Assembly: GCA_013399695.1 (NCBI GenBank)
Contig: VXAU01000683.1
Coordinates: 1,088,242 to 1,152,241, forward strand
Source of the DNA: Formicarius rufipectus
Lineage: Eukaryota; Chordata; Aves; Passeriformes; Formicariidae
Direction of reading: 5' to 3'
Length of the DNA stretch: 64,000 bases
This document shows positions 46,886-58,932 of the stretch, one piece after another. Below the pieces are notes generated by a model. The model was not told the DNA's origin, did not search any database, and saw nothing but the letters and a program-made list of their open reading frames with translations. The first letter of the stretch is position 1. Each line of letters begins with the position of its first letter. The translations under genes and the position numbers were made by a program.

Positions 46886-49750
46886 ATGGAGTGACCCCTC
46901 CTCTGAGCCCCTTGCTTGCTAACAGCCATGCAAACCAACACACCACATCCTGTTTGCCACAGTTCTGTGGGTTGTCCTGCTCACTCCCAGTGATGGTAGT
47001 AAAGAAACCTGATGTAAAGAGCAGGAAGAGAAAATAAACTACTGAAATGAAATTAAAGACAGGGAATATGATTTTAAAGCAAAAGATGGGTGTGAACCGG
47101 GCACATGCTGCTTTCTTCTTCCAGCAGAAATTAATGATATGCAATATCAAATAGGGATAACAAAAAACAGCCTCCCTTTAGTCCAAATAACAATAACTAG
47201 TCGCTTGCTTTATGCTGCATACCTGTTATGTGGACAGTGTTTTTTATTTTAAAAGATTTAAGTGATTTGAGGGATAGAGGTAATGGAAGGTATTTTAAGA
47301 CTTTCCAGTATCTAGCACCATGCTGCAGAGACAACATGAAAATTTATTCTGAAAGTGTTTATCCCCCTATTGCCTACACTTTAGCAAAATTCTATCTATA
47401 AGCTGTGATTTATTATCAAAAAAACCCCACCCAAATCCAAGTCTACTTATTAACAATAATTCATTCTCTGCAACTCAGTGATTTGTTATTCACATTTGTT
47501 TGCACCAGGCATCCTGGGTAGTGTCTGAAAACATCAAATCTTACAAGTTTTAGTAGAACTCCAAACAGCTTTTTCTAGGTACAGTTACTTACTTGTTCAG
47601 AATATTTTGTTTACCCAGCTGGGCATGGAAAGACAATGGAAAGCAACATTTAAACCATAGTGCACAGCCTGGATGACCCAAGCAAAATACATCATGGAGA
47701 GCATGTGGTGAGGACTTCTAGCTAAGTGCATCCAAATAAACAGCACCAAAAAGTGACCATCAACATAATCCAACCACAATGAGAAACAAAACTTGATGAC
47801 CAAACCAACCAAATCATGCATTCATTTAAGTGCTCACAAAGATTAGAAAAATACACATGCAAACCAGTCTCATTGAAAAAATCCTTACAGAAATGTTAGT
47901 AAATCAGAATAAGAACACCTTTAGAGCAGGCCTCCTACACAGTTTAACTTGCATTTGCATTAGCAAGTAGAGTGACTGAGCAGCGGAAGAGCTGAAGGCC
48001 AAGAATCTGGAGGACAGTGTTCATTCTGTAGCCACTGCAGGACCTTTATGCTATATCTAGCATGATCCTGTGGAGTGGGCAATCATTTAGCTTTTGAAGT
48101 GCTATAGGTACACCACCACCATCTTTGCTTAGTTTCATCTTGCAAGAGACCGGTACAGTTTTATGAAGTAGATTCTTCAACAGGGACAACTAGGAGACGT
48201 CGGCAGAAGTGCTACCTTCATCCAGTGTAACACACTAAAGTACATGCAGTCATACAGATTTTGGTGTCCTCAGTGCTCATATTCAGTCAAAGCTTGTTCC
48301 CACATCAGTAGACTCATCTCAAAGTTTGCTCCTACAGGGAAAGAATTTGGGGCTAATGTAACCACCTCCAATGACACAGGATTACACCAAAATGGAGTCA
48401 ACTTTAGAAAAAATGGAAGATAGCACAGGAAGAGGATAAAGCTAAGCTGCAGTGGACCCACCATCCATTTCCTGTATGATCTTGCTTAAGTAATTTACCT
48501 TCCACATGTCTCATCCCCATCTCGAAGAACACAAGAATGAATACTGGGAGCTAATACTTAGATATTACAAGGAGTCAAACAGATACATTTGAGATAAATA
48601 TCAAAATATTTTGAAGAAATGAGGTCAACTACATAACTTCCATCTAAAACCACACTGGAATTTTTGTTCCTAAAAATATATGGTAAAAAATCTTGAAGTT
48701 GAATTTGTCCCTGCTGGAATACATCTCAAAAAATTGAGTGGAAAAAAAAGACACGTTCTGACATTCACAGTAATATGCAGGAAGCAAAGGGTCCAGAAAA
48801 ATAAGCAAACTTAAAAAAAAAAAAAGATCAATCAAACAGTTGAAATTGAAATCTACTAACAACATGAGATGCGGATAAAACCACAAGATCTGTGAAGTGG
48901 GAATTGCAAGCGATTCCTCTCAGGGAATCAAGTGACTGATTGATCACAGTAATTTTAATCTACTCTATTTTAGTTATAATTCAATCAAATGTATGATTTA
49001 AAGTGGAAAAGCAAGAATCTAGGAGGAAGTAATCTATATTAACATAACCGATGTGAATAATTTCTATAAAAAAAGAAAAATCAATCAAGGTAAAGGTGCC
49101 AGTGGGCTTCATTTAATGCAGATGGAGAAGAGTGACCGTTTCCTGGCAGAGAACTTTGATGTGCTTGCAGAAGAACTTGTGTTTTTAAAATTATCATGTA
49201 CATCATGAAAAGGGCAACAGCTGCACAGCAGTAACTTGACATGCAAATTCCTGCCTTTATGCAGTCCACGTATGCACATGCTGATAAGAGATTTAGGCAG
49301 AAAAATATTCATTTTGCGTCATCACATGTAGAAGGGATATAGTTGGTTGCTCTGAAAAAAGCTGCCTAAACCCAAGAAAAACATGCTATTTCACAAAAAA
49401 GCATCAAAACATTTGGATTTGCATCACTGTTTTAACCTTATAAATAGAAATGGACTGAAAGGTATGAGCTGACCATAAGCTGACAGGTGTTGAGAGCAAG
49501 ATTTTTGAAAGGCCATAATATAAAGAAATGTGGGAAGGAGCAGCTAGTTTTAATATTTCATTGTAAAGACAGAAATCCAAGCAAACATCTTTTCCCCACA
49601 GAAATAAGATGAAGTGAGTTGAATGTGGCTTATACCACATTAGCTGCACATTTGTCTATCACCTTTCAGCACTTAAAACTTACCATGCCAACAACAGAAG
49701 ATGCTCACTTGCTCCTGTATAAATTTGTTCTGGTGGTACCTTACAGGCTC
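46886..49750. other. unique AT-rich DNA, nothing recognised
   Basis: Starts where CR1 similarity fades. A minus-strand open frame at 46809-47150 straddles the boundary and is not a gene. Confidence 0.6.
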
Positions 49751-50011
49751 TGTGGGGTGGTTTTTTTGTTGTTTGTTTCTTTTGTTTTGTTGGTGGGGAT
49801 TTTTTTGTGTGGTTTTTTTGTTTGTTTGTTTGGGGTTTTTTTGTTTGGTTGGTTTGGTTTTTGGTTGGTTGCTTGCCTTTTTTTTTTGTTTGTTTTTTTC
49901 TTGTTTGGGGTTTTTGTTTGGTTTTTTGTTTGGGGTTTTTGTTTGGTTGGTTTTATTTTGGGTTGGTTTGAGGTTTTTTTGTGGTTTTGTTTTTGTTTGG
50001 TTGGGTTTTTT
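49751..50011. repeat. T/G-rich low-complexity tract, 261 bp
   Basis: Same kind and nearly the same length as the tract at 19.7 kb: irregular TTTG, GGTT and GGGGTTTTT units with very few A or C. An A/C-rich tract of opposite strand bias starts 151 bp to the right. Frame-open stretches here are artefacts. Confidence 0.95.
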
Positions 50012-50162
50012 CCCTCCTCACCAAATATTTTCCCCCATGTGGTAACTGTAAACCAGAACCTCTTCTTTAGGGTGATGTGTAAAGTGGGAATCACAGTCTA
50101 AGGCACATCCATAGGAGGTCTCCCTCAAATGCACCACGGTCAACACTGAGAAGGCTGCAGTT

Positions 50163-50236
50163 ACAAAAAAAAAAAACAAACAAAAAAAAAACAACACAAA
50201 CAAACAAAACCACCAAGCACAAACAAAAAAAACCCG
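50163..50236. repeat. A/C-rich low-complexity tract
   Basis: A12, then AAAC and AAAAAC units over about 74 bp. It is the reverse-complement type of the 49.75-kb T/G tract, so the pair forms a loose inverted repeat with a 151-bp spacer. Confidence 0.9.
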
Positions 50237-53200
50237 AAGTTTTTTTCTGATGTAACTGATAATCCTGTCCCTCTCTCCACCCTACTATCCATGTCCCTGA
50301 TAAAAACCTCTATCTTCAGCTTTCTTCCTCCATCCTGATCCTGCTCTGTTTTTTCCTACATTTTCTTAAGTCCCCACACTCATAAATCTTATTGAGACTT
50401 CTTCACCTGTAAAACTTTTTCCAATTCTGATAGCCCCCCATCTAGGAGTAAATGTATTAAAGATTTGAAAAATCTAAGAAGTTTACCCTAGCTAAAAGCT
50501 GTGATTGTTTCCAATCTCCCACTGCTGAATTAAAACAATAGCAGTGTGTGGCCCCTACAGGCCCCACCAAGAGCCACCTATTAATGCCACCATACTTTCT
50601 GTTTCCTTATTAGATCTGTAGCAGCTAGCAAGCTACTTAAGGAGCCCGTCTTACCAGAGATGAGTACCTGGTTTTAACACTGAAATGATGGGGGTTTTCT
50701 CAGCTCTTTTTTCCTGGATAAGCACATAAGCTGGTTCTCTGCAATCAGTTGGCAGAGAATAGGGGAGCAGATGAGGGGATACCGATTGAGTTCTGTGATA
50801 TCAGTGTAAAAGTAAAAGCAGGAAAGCTGCTGATAGGTTCTCTGAGAACCTCTAAGCACAACAAACATTGGGATAGGGAACACAAGACAAGAGAAGGAAT
50901 CTGAGGATCTTCCATGATAGAGAGAGATACCCCCAAAAAAATACACCAATCTTATATGAATGAAGAGACTCAAATTTTCTGATGTTAGTGTTCCAGGACC
51001 ATCTTGGCTTCTAAGCCAAAGCTCAAGTAGCTGAACAGCCTTTTTGAGGGCAAATAAACCATGAACTCACACTGCAACATGCTCAAGACCAAGGTGCACA
51101 AACTCAAAGCAGGCAATTGAATGAACTGCAAAACCAGAGTTATGATTACCAGCAATAGACATAAAACACGGATCTGACAAATGCAAACCAAAATATTGGG
51201 TGGATAGACAAGTAAGAATAATTTAAAAACAGGATTGTATGTATATACAAAAATATCTTCCCCCCACCCTGTCAAGTTTTATAGCCAACCACTTTACCAG
51301 TCCAGTATGTAAACTTTCACCTGATTACCAGACTGTTTGAGCAACTGTAAAATGGAAAAGATTATTGTCATCACCACAGCGACCACTTTTATGACAGTCC
51401 ATCTCTTGCACTGTATCTTCAGTGCTGCACACTAGGACGTGCAGCATGTTATTATGAATTTATTCCTCAAACAAAAATCAAAGGATTAAGAGCAGCTTAC
51501 TGCTGCCAGTGCAGTATTGGAGAACTCTAATCAGCAGTTTAACAAGACCTAATTTGCTTCAAAATTTACTATTCTAGAGGATTTTAGATTTCATCCAATT
51601 ACATGAAAAAGTTAAATAAAAGCAATATAAAAAGAAAGCAAGCACACTTTAATGGAGACTGAAGAGACAAAGGAGGTCACAGATATACACTTGTTTTCTA
51701 AATTAAATTTAGCAGATTTGAGAGTTCCTCAATATACAGCCCTGCAGAAGGAAGTCCTTCATCTATAAAAGATGCAGTGCATATATATTAGAAGTGCAGG
51801 CTGAGCTGTATGAATAAGTCATAAATAATGTAAGTCATTGAATTCCTACCCACCTCCTGCCAGAATGGAGCATGAACAGCTCATGATTTTCAGATAACTT
51901 TGTTATTCAAAAATTATCTATGAAATCATCTCCATGAATTCCTATTTACTTATACCTTCTGCCTGAATAGAGAGTTGCTCTTATTAGCTGTTGAAAATTG
52001 CAGCTGTTTTGATTGGCATCTAACTCACATAGCACATCTCTCTTCTTTCCCTGAGCATGGGCACTTATTGGGAATTCACAAAACTACACATTTTAATCTC
52101 AAACCCAATTCAATTATTTGTTTTCTATGTGCCTGCTAGAATGTTTCCTTGCAAGCAGTCAGTGTTCACAGCATTGGCACAAGCTGAAACAACACTGAAA
52201 CTGTTCTAGACACCAAGACCTGGGCTCCAGGCCTTCATCAAGCAATTTCCGCTCAATGCTCAAGTACCACCTGAATCACAGTTGGTACAGTCTAAGAGCC
52301 ACTAAAAACAGATGAGTTGGCAAAGTGTTGTAGAGAGGACCCAGGTATTACTAAACTCATGAAATAGTTACAAACTGAAACCATTCATGGAAGTTCTCTG
52401 AGCCATATTTACCCCAGAACTTCAGTACAGATACACCATACACCTATGAAACCTTCCTGCCCTCACACGAATTACAAGTTTTGATCAGACGTTAGCATAC
52501 AGAGAGTTGGACAGACCAGAGGATGTTCCACATGACTGTTTCCAACATTGCAATGTAACAGATATTAGTACCCTCTTCACAAAACTGTCATTTTGATTTT
52601 TTTTTCAATTTTCCATCATTTTCAGTCGGATACTTTGCTCAGTTACACAAAAAGCAATTGACAAACATATGGTCCAAATTTCTTAAAGGTTTACCTCCAG
52701 ATGTAATGTCTTCAATCTGCTGTCAGTAATCTCCAAAGGATGCCTTTGAAATTGGCTTTTCTTCAGGATCCTAGTTTAGAAGAGCCCTTAATTTCTGTGT
52801 TGGGAGATTGACAGACGAGGTAGACATTTGGTGGTTGGTTTGGGAATTTTTTTTCTTTTTTTTCTTGTTTAGGACTTTGGTAGACTCTTTGAACATAAGA
52901 ACTACTGAGCTGAAATATGGTTGTTCAGGACAACCTGTGTTCAAATCAGTCACTCTTGAAAGAGGAATCCCACAAGGCTATCCCCTAGAGTAGGCAAAAA
53001 ACTGAGGAAACAGTTGTGTCTTAAAGACATAATTTTGTTAAAAATCAAACCATTCCAAAGGAATGTATTTTATATGGGTATAGTGGAAAATACTTTGGAT
53101 TTACTTTCCTGTAAAAAAAAAAAGTTTTCTTCAACAATGTGAGGTTCAAAAAAAAGTTAACGGAATACAAAAGTTAAAAAAACAAAAACAAACCATACTT

Positions 53201-55018
53201 GGTTTCAGATCTAACAGAAATGCTTTTATGATCTCAGATAAGTTTAGAGGGATGATTATTTTATATGTTTCAAAAGCCAACTTGGCTTTCCAACAAAAGC
53301 AAAACAGAAAAGCTTCCTGATGAATCTCTGATCCAACAATTAATCTAGATGACAAGTCTTCGAAAAGCATCAGTACAGTTATAATTTTTGTTATACTCCC
53401 ACCCATCAAGTTCAAAGAAAAACACACAGCAAAACAAGAGAAGCTCAGAGTCCAGTGCTAAGTTGCAGGCAATAAGCACTTGGCAACCATTCTCCAAACA
53501 GGCATCACAATGAAGCCTGAACATCAGGCTCATCCCCATTAAAGTGCTACAGCAATTTTGGGATGAATGTAAAGCAGTTCAGCGATCCAAGACCAGATTT
53601 TAAAGGTCAAATGCCTGTTGTAGAAATATTATGCTTGTCAGCAACGTTGGCTGATGCAAGAGATTGCACTAGCACAGAAATTTGACTACTACCCATCACT
53701 GCTTGAACAAGTCCCTGAAGAACAGTGCTAAGGTACATTAATAGGGCAGTGTGGAATAAATATTTTTTAAAAATGAAGTTGTACTTCTACCAAAGCAATT
53801 TACAGGTACTCAAGCGAAACAGCCACATTACTCTTAGCATGCAAAGGATTTCTATGCACAGCTAAGGAACATGCCTGGGATTATTCTCAATGTTCAATGA
53901 CTAATGAAAAAAACAATGGTCAAAAATTACCTCTTTCATGTAAATTACATTTGAATCACACAGAAAAGAAGTATATATAGTAATAGCATGTGTTGCCAGA
54001 ATCTTCCAACTATGGATATCCAAACATTTTTTAAAGGATAATACTTTCAAGTATGTCATTATCTGGTTTCACAAAAAAAAAAGTGCACAGTAACTCAGAG
54101 GAGTTTGGTGACTTGCTCAAGAGTATTCAGGGTCAGGCAACAATAACACAGTGGCAGCCCTGTGAACAGACTCCTGCTCTCCTGATTTCCCATTCCCCAG
54201 CCCAGCGAGCAGGCCAGCAGTGCCTCTCCACTGCAGCAACACAGGGCAAGCCTTCCACTAAGGGCTGCCTCTCCAAGAGGCTCTCTACCCACTAAGCTAC
54301 ATTAACCAAGATGTTATGCATACTGCAGCAAACACCACCACACAATAATGAGAAGATCCAACAGCAGCATTCATATGAAGCAAGACCTGACTGAAGTGAG
54401 TGATGCCAACGTCTTGTCTTCTCTAAAAGCTTGGCTACATCTTTAAAATATTTGGAAGCATAAATACTGCCTTTGCATTTTACGACACAATAAAAAGTGG
54501 TTTAATGCAGCAATAAAAACTCAAATATGCCTTGACAAAGTTATTTTAAACACAGGTCTTAAGCCCATAGCTACTGCCGACAGATTTAATTTCAGAAAGG
54601 CCTTGACACAATACCATTTTAAATGAAAGTAAAATATCCTGCATATCAAGACTTACTAAATAAATCTCAAGGTTTTTATGGCATGAATGAATGAGTATGA
54701 GCACATGGGGACTGCTGAGTAATTTGCACTAAGGCTATATATTGGAGATGCAAAACCAGAAAGTGGCATATGCCTTAGTACTGAAAATGGGGTTATGACT
54801 GTCTGGAATAACAGGACTGCAAATTGAGAGTTCTTGTGATTCAACAAGCAAGACTATGTATAACAGTGACATAAGGCACAAGCAAGATCAAACCAAAGAA
54901 GTAGAAGCAGCATGGACTGCATTCTGCCAGTCAAAACCTCACATAACTAAAACAATGAAAAATTAAGAGTTGATTATGCTTGTTTGCAGTAATTAGTGTT
55001 TCACACATCTAACCCTCA
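50237..55018. other. unique AT-rich DNA, nothing recognised
   Basis: No repeat family seen. The RT-like motif at 52961-52990 is the only oddity. Open frames are under 100 codons. Confidence 0.6.
52871..52990 (+). other. open frame ending in an RT-like GIPQG-P-L motif
   Basis: A 61-codon open frame from 52808 ends FKSVTLERGIPQGYPLE, encoded at 52940-52990 and followed by TAG. The spacing of V-x-x-x-x-G-I-P-Q-G-x-P-L recalls reverse-transcriptase motif 4 (G-x-x-Q-G-x-x-L). No other RT motif is seen nearby, so this is either a tiny relic or coincidence. Confidence 0.15.
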
Positions 55019-55440
55019 GTGAGGCACGTGATCAGCTTCACACCCACGGCAAGGAAGAGGATCTCACTTACATTATTCCCCAACCACTGGGGTGAGAGAT
55101 CCAGTAGCCAAGGATCCATACCCTACCCAACCCAAGTTCACAGCACTAGTTATCCCCACCAAGCACCAAGGGGGCCCAGCTGTCCCTCACAGGGATCAGG
55201 GCAGCCCCAAGGCCAGGGGGTTGCCTCACACATGCTGCAGTGGCAGACATGGCCAGAGCACCTCCCATCTTGGCCAAACAGGACAAGGATGGACAAGCAT
55301 TTATGGTAGGTCTGCCCCAAGGCAGTCTGGTGTGGGCGGCAGCAATCTTGGCTGCAAAAGAAGAGTTGAGCTCAGTGTTAAAAAGGAAAGGATTTCTCCC
55401 CACTCTGCCAATTCAGTTGCTCAGAAGATGGATTAGCAGT
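55019..55440. other. GC-richer patch with overlapping open frames
   Basis: Locally GC-rich DNA with open frames on both strands: plus 55092-55436 (114 codons), 55019-55309 and 55240-55452; minus 55146-55403 (85 codons). On the minus strand ctcaactcttcttttgcag precedes an open stretch and looks like a 3' splice site (AG at about 55353-55354). None of the translations resembles a protein family I know. It could be an unrecognised exon, a decayed repeat, or chance. Confidence 0.25.
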
Positions 55441-58400
55441 CTCTTAATTTAATTGTTAACCCATAATTAAGCAAAACTTTTGCATTTCAACCACAACAGC
55501 ATTACCAAGTCTAACTGGACAGCAGTCTCTGGCAGGATAGTATTCTCTATCTGGCACCAACAGCCCCAGGGCAATATTATCTGCATGACATGCCCCATAC
55601 AGGTCACTTCATTACCTTTAAACAGCAGCTGCTGCCTCAGTTTACAGGGCAGAAAAAAGACAGGTTTGTTCTTAACAATGGCAATCAATGACTGTTAAAC
55701 CTACAGGGTCATGAGCCACGGAGGATGTTTACTTTAAACAAAGTGTGCAGAATAGGACAGCATAGGTATGACTTTTGCAAAATAGTTCAGTTTGGCTTAA
55801 AAAAAGAAAATCACTGTGAACTCAAGTTAAAGCACAGAAAAGGCAAATTCTACAGCATATATAATTTGCACAGGAATTTTATTTGCCTATGAATTTTTTT
55901 TCCTTTTAATGTGGAGAAATATATTAAAAGGGGCTTATCTCATCTTAATCAGAATTATTTTGGTGTTCTGGCAGAGCAGCCCCATACCAACTGTGCTTGC
56001 CATCACCTGTCATCAAGTACTCTTCCCTTACCAAGATTATTCAGCATGCTTTCAGGGAACCAAGGTGGTATTATTGCAAGATAAAAATTAAAATACACAA
56101 CATCCTCAAATCATATTCATGTAAGTGGCAGCAACAAGACTCAGCCCTCTGATTTAGACACTGCAGAGGCCTCTTCTTGTTAATTAAAAAAGGTTAGGTG
56201 AATGATTTAGATAAGTAATTCAGAAGAATTATGAACCTTCCCAAACCTTTGTTCAAAATAAGAGCTGAAGTTTCTGGAGACTAATAAAAGCTAACTGTAG
56301 TCACACATTGCCTTCTGCATGCATACATACCCAAGTGCACACCCGGAGCTCTCTACTTTTTCCTACCCTTCCCACATTTAACAAGCAGTAAAAGTGTCAG
56401 AATAATCTTGAAGAATAATGCCTGTGTCAATAGAAAAATTTTCCACCTTATACTGCCTTCAGTAACATGAAGTTCTTGTTCAGGGAAGGAATTCTGAAAA
56501 CAGCTTTTCTGGTTTTTTTAAAACAAAAAAAATTAGCTATAGGAGTGGTAGAAGTAACAAGGAATAAAATTTTGTTTTCATTAATGAAAAAAAAAACATT
56601 TTGATGAATGTCATTTTGTGCTTGACTTTTAAAAATGTCATTCAGTATGCACAAAGACTTAGGAGAAGCTTTTTCAAAAAAATCTCGAGTGCCTTTTGGC
56701 ACTCTACAAAGGCACCTTTAACCACATGAGTTTTTAACACTTAAACATGAAAGAATGTCTATTTTGAAAACACTGCTCAAAATCGAGTTCATTTGCTTTT
56801 TCCCAGCATTGTCAGTGATTCAAAAGGAGCATGAAAACAGCTGAACTGTCTTGGTATGCAAGTTTAATTCAGTATCTGTACAAATCACTCATGCAACCCT
56901 AGGATCAGGGTGGCAGACCCTGCCAACTTGAGCACCCTGTCAGTGCCACGATGGTACACCTGCCAGCTGGAGAAGGCTCACAGCTGATTCTCCTGGTGTG
57001 TGCAGGGGAATGTGGTTCTGCCCATATATATAATCCCCATAAAGATGCCTGCAGCAAAACCCCAGCCTAACATACAGTAAGAGCTTATCTACCCATGGCA
57101 TGCTCAGGAGAGTCAAAGCAAGTTGGCTGAAGGCACAAAGTGAAAGCCAGGAACGCAGAGTATTATTAGATGAAAGTTACTTTTAAGAGGGAATACCAAG
57201 AGGATACTTTAAACGCGTTTTAAGGCAATACACCCTGATTTCAGAATTCAATTGATTTATCTTTTCAAAGTACATGTGTGAATAACAGAGAGAAAGCAGA
57301 AAAGGCAGTTAATGGCAGCCTTCAGAAAGTACTAGTGTTACATATGTATCATCCAAGTAAGTGAAACTACTCACATTTAAATGCCATTTAAAACCACACT
57401 ACAATAAGGGTATTAGAATTATTCTTCGCGGTAAGGAATCAGTGAGACTGGAGAGTTTCATCTCGAGGCAGCACAGGTGCATTCCTAACTTCAGAGGTGA
57501 AAGTAGTATTTCATTTAGGAGGCAGCTGCACATCTGAAATAGTCAGACAACTCAAGAACGCTCTCTTTTTTAGCATTTCTGTTTTTACTGTGCTGGATCT
57601 GTGTTTCTTTTTTCCCAAAAATCAAGATTATAAAAACATGATCCCATTGTAATTTACCACCAGTAGCTCCAGTAGGTCTCACCTCAGCACAATATCAGCA
57701 ACTGTCTTTTCCATCTGAGACAGCAGCAGCATGAACTAGTAACCCACCACCTTTCATAAGAAAAAAAAATGCCATTTAGGTTTAAAACTAAAATTACAAT
57801 CAAGTAATTTAATAAAAGAGTACAAAACATGTAAGCATATCAAGTATTATATACCAATTACATGGGAACTCAGGCATGGAAACCACTTAATGTAGCTCAG
57901 TTCTGCCACATCTGACCAAAATCCAACCCAAAAAAAACTAAACTGTTCCCAACTGCTTCATTTTCCTTTTTCATCTCCTGATGCTCAGCTTCTTCACCCT
58001 ACACTTACCTAGAGAAATCTTCGCAGTCCAGAAATCTGTGTCATTTAACCTTTTGGGGTTTTGCACTACTTAACCATTTCTGAGCCAAGACTAACTCCTT
58101 ATGAAGTCTTTTCAAACCTTCTAGTCTGTTTCTCATGGGAAAAGCATCTTGCACATACAAGTATTTAAATTCCAAGTTTTTCTTCTCTTGAGATTTTATA
58201 GCTTTAAAATGTAATTATCTTAGTTTTGTTCAAAGCATTCTTAAATTAGGTTCAAGGAACAATCCATTAGAAGAAAAAAATTCAAAGTGCATAGAACAAA
58301 GGCTGGCTTCTGCACAAGTTTCTCCGTGATTCAATTTTGGTCAACTAACTTGACATTCATACACTATATTGAGCAGAATAGGACAGAGAGTATTCAATAA

Positions 58401-58892
58401 GACACTGACACTGTACATACATTTAAGATTATCCGTCAGTTGCAGTTCCTTACTGAACTGGTCTGCTCTACATGATTCTTTTAAGGCCATAAATATTTCA
58501 CAGAGATTAAAAAAAAAAAAGTTCTCCTATCCTCCAAATAAAGCATGAGGTCAAGAACCTGGAAAAGGTGCAAAAATAATCCTAGCCTGACATTTTAACA
58601 CAGGCCATTTTCACTTTTAAAAAATTATTTTATAAACCTTGAAATGTTTTATATTTTACCTGCATAAAAATATTCTAATCAATCTGTTTATAAGTGCACA
58701 AGTGAAAAATAAAACTTCTAACTGATGAATCAATCTAAATAGCATTTGAACTACTGCTTTTATAACCCAAAGCTTATGCTTCCCCACCTCCCTCCCAAAA
58801 GGCTATGCGTTTTTTACTTGCTCATCTGCAGGAATTTACAGGTGTTAAATTAGCCACAGTCAGCCTTACTTTTTGTTCCCTGATTGCTATCA

Positions 58893-58932
58893 AAACATAT
58901 TGAGAATTAAAATAGAAACATATTGAGAATTA
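58893..58932. repeat. 17-bp tandem duplication, 23-bp period
   Basis: AAACATATTGAGAATTA occurs exactly at 58893-58909 and 58916-58932, separated by aaatag. It looks like a recent small tandem duplication. Confidence 0.9.

Noticed and set aside
49619..50101. 160-codon plus frame that looks like a hydrophobic membrane protein
   Set aside because: Phe, Val, Leu, Cys, Gly and Trp are the only residues a T/G tract can encode. The apparent membrane character is an artefact.
57211..57220. CpG-containing palindrome AAACGCGTTT
   Set aside because: A 10-bp palindrome is expected by chance in 64 kb. No partner site is seen.
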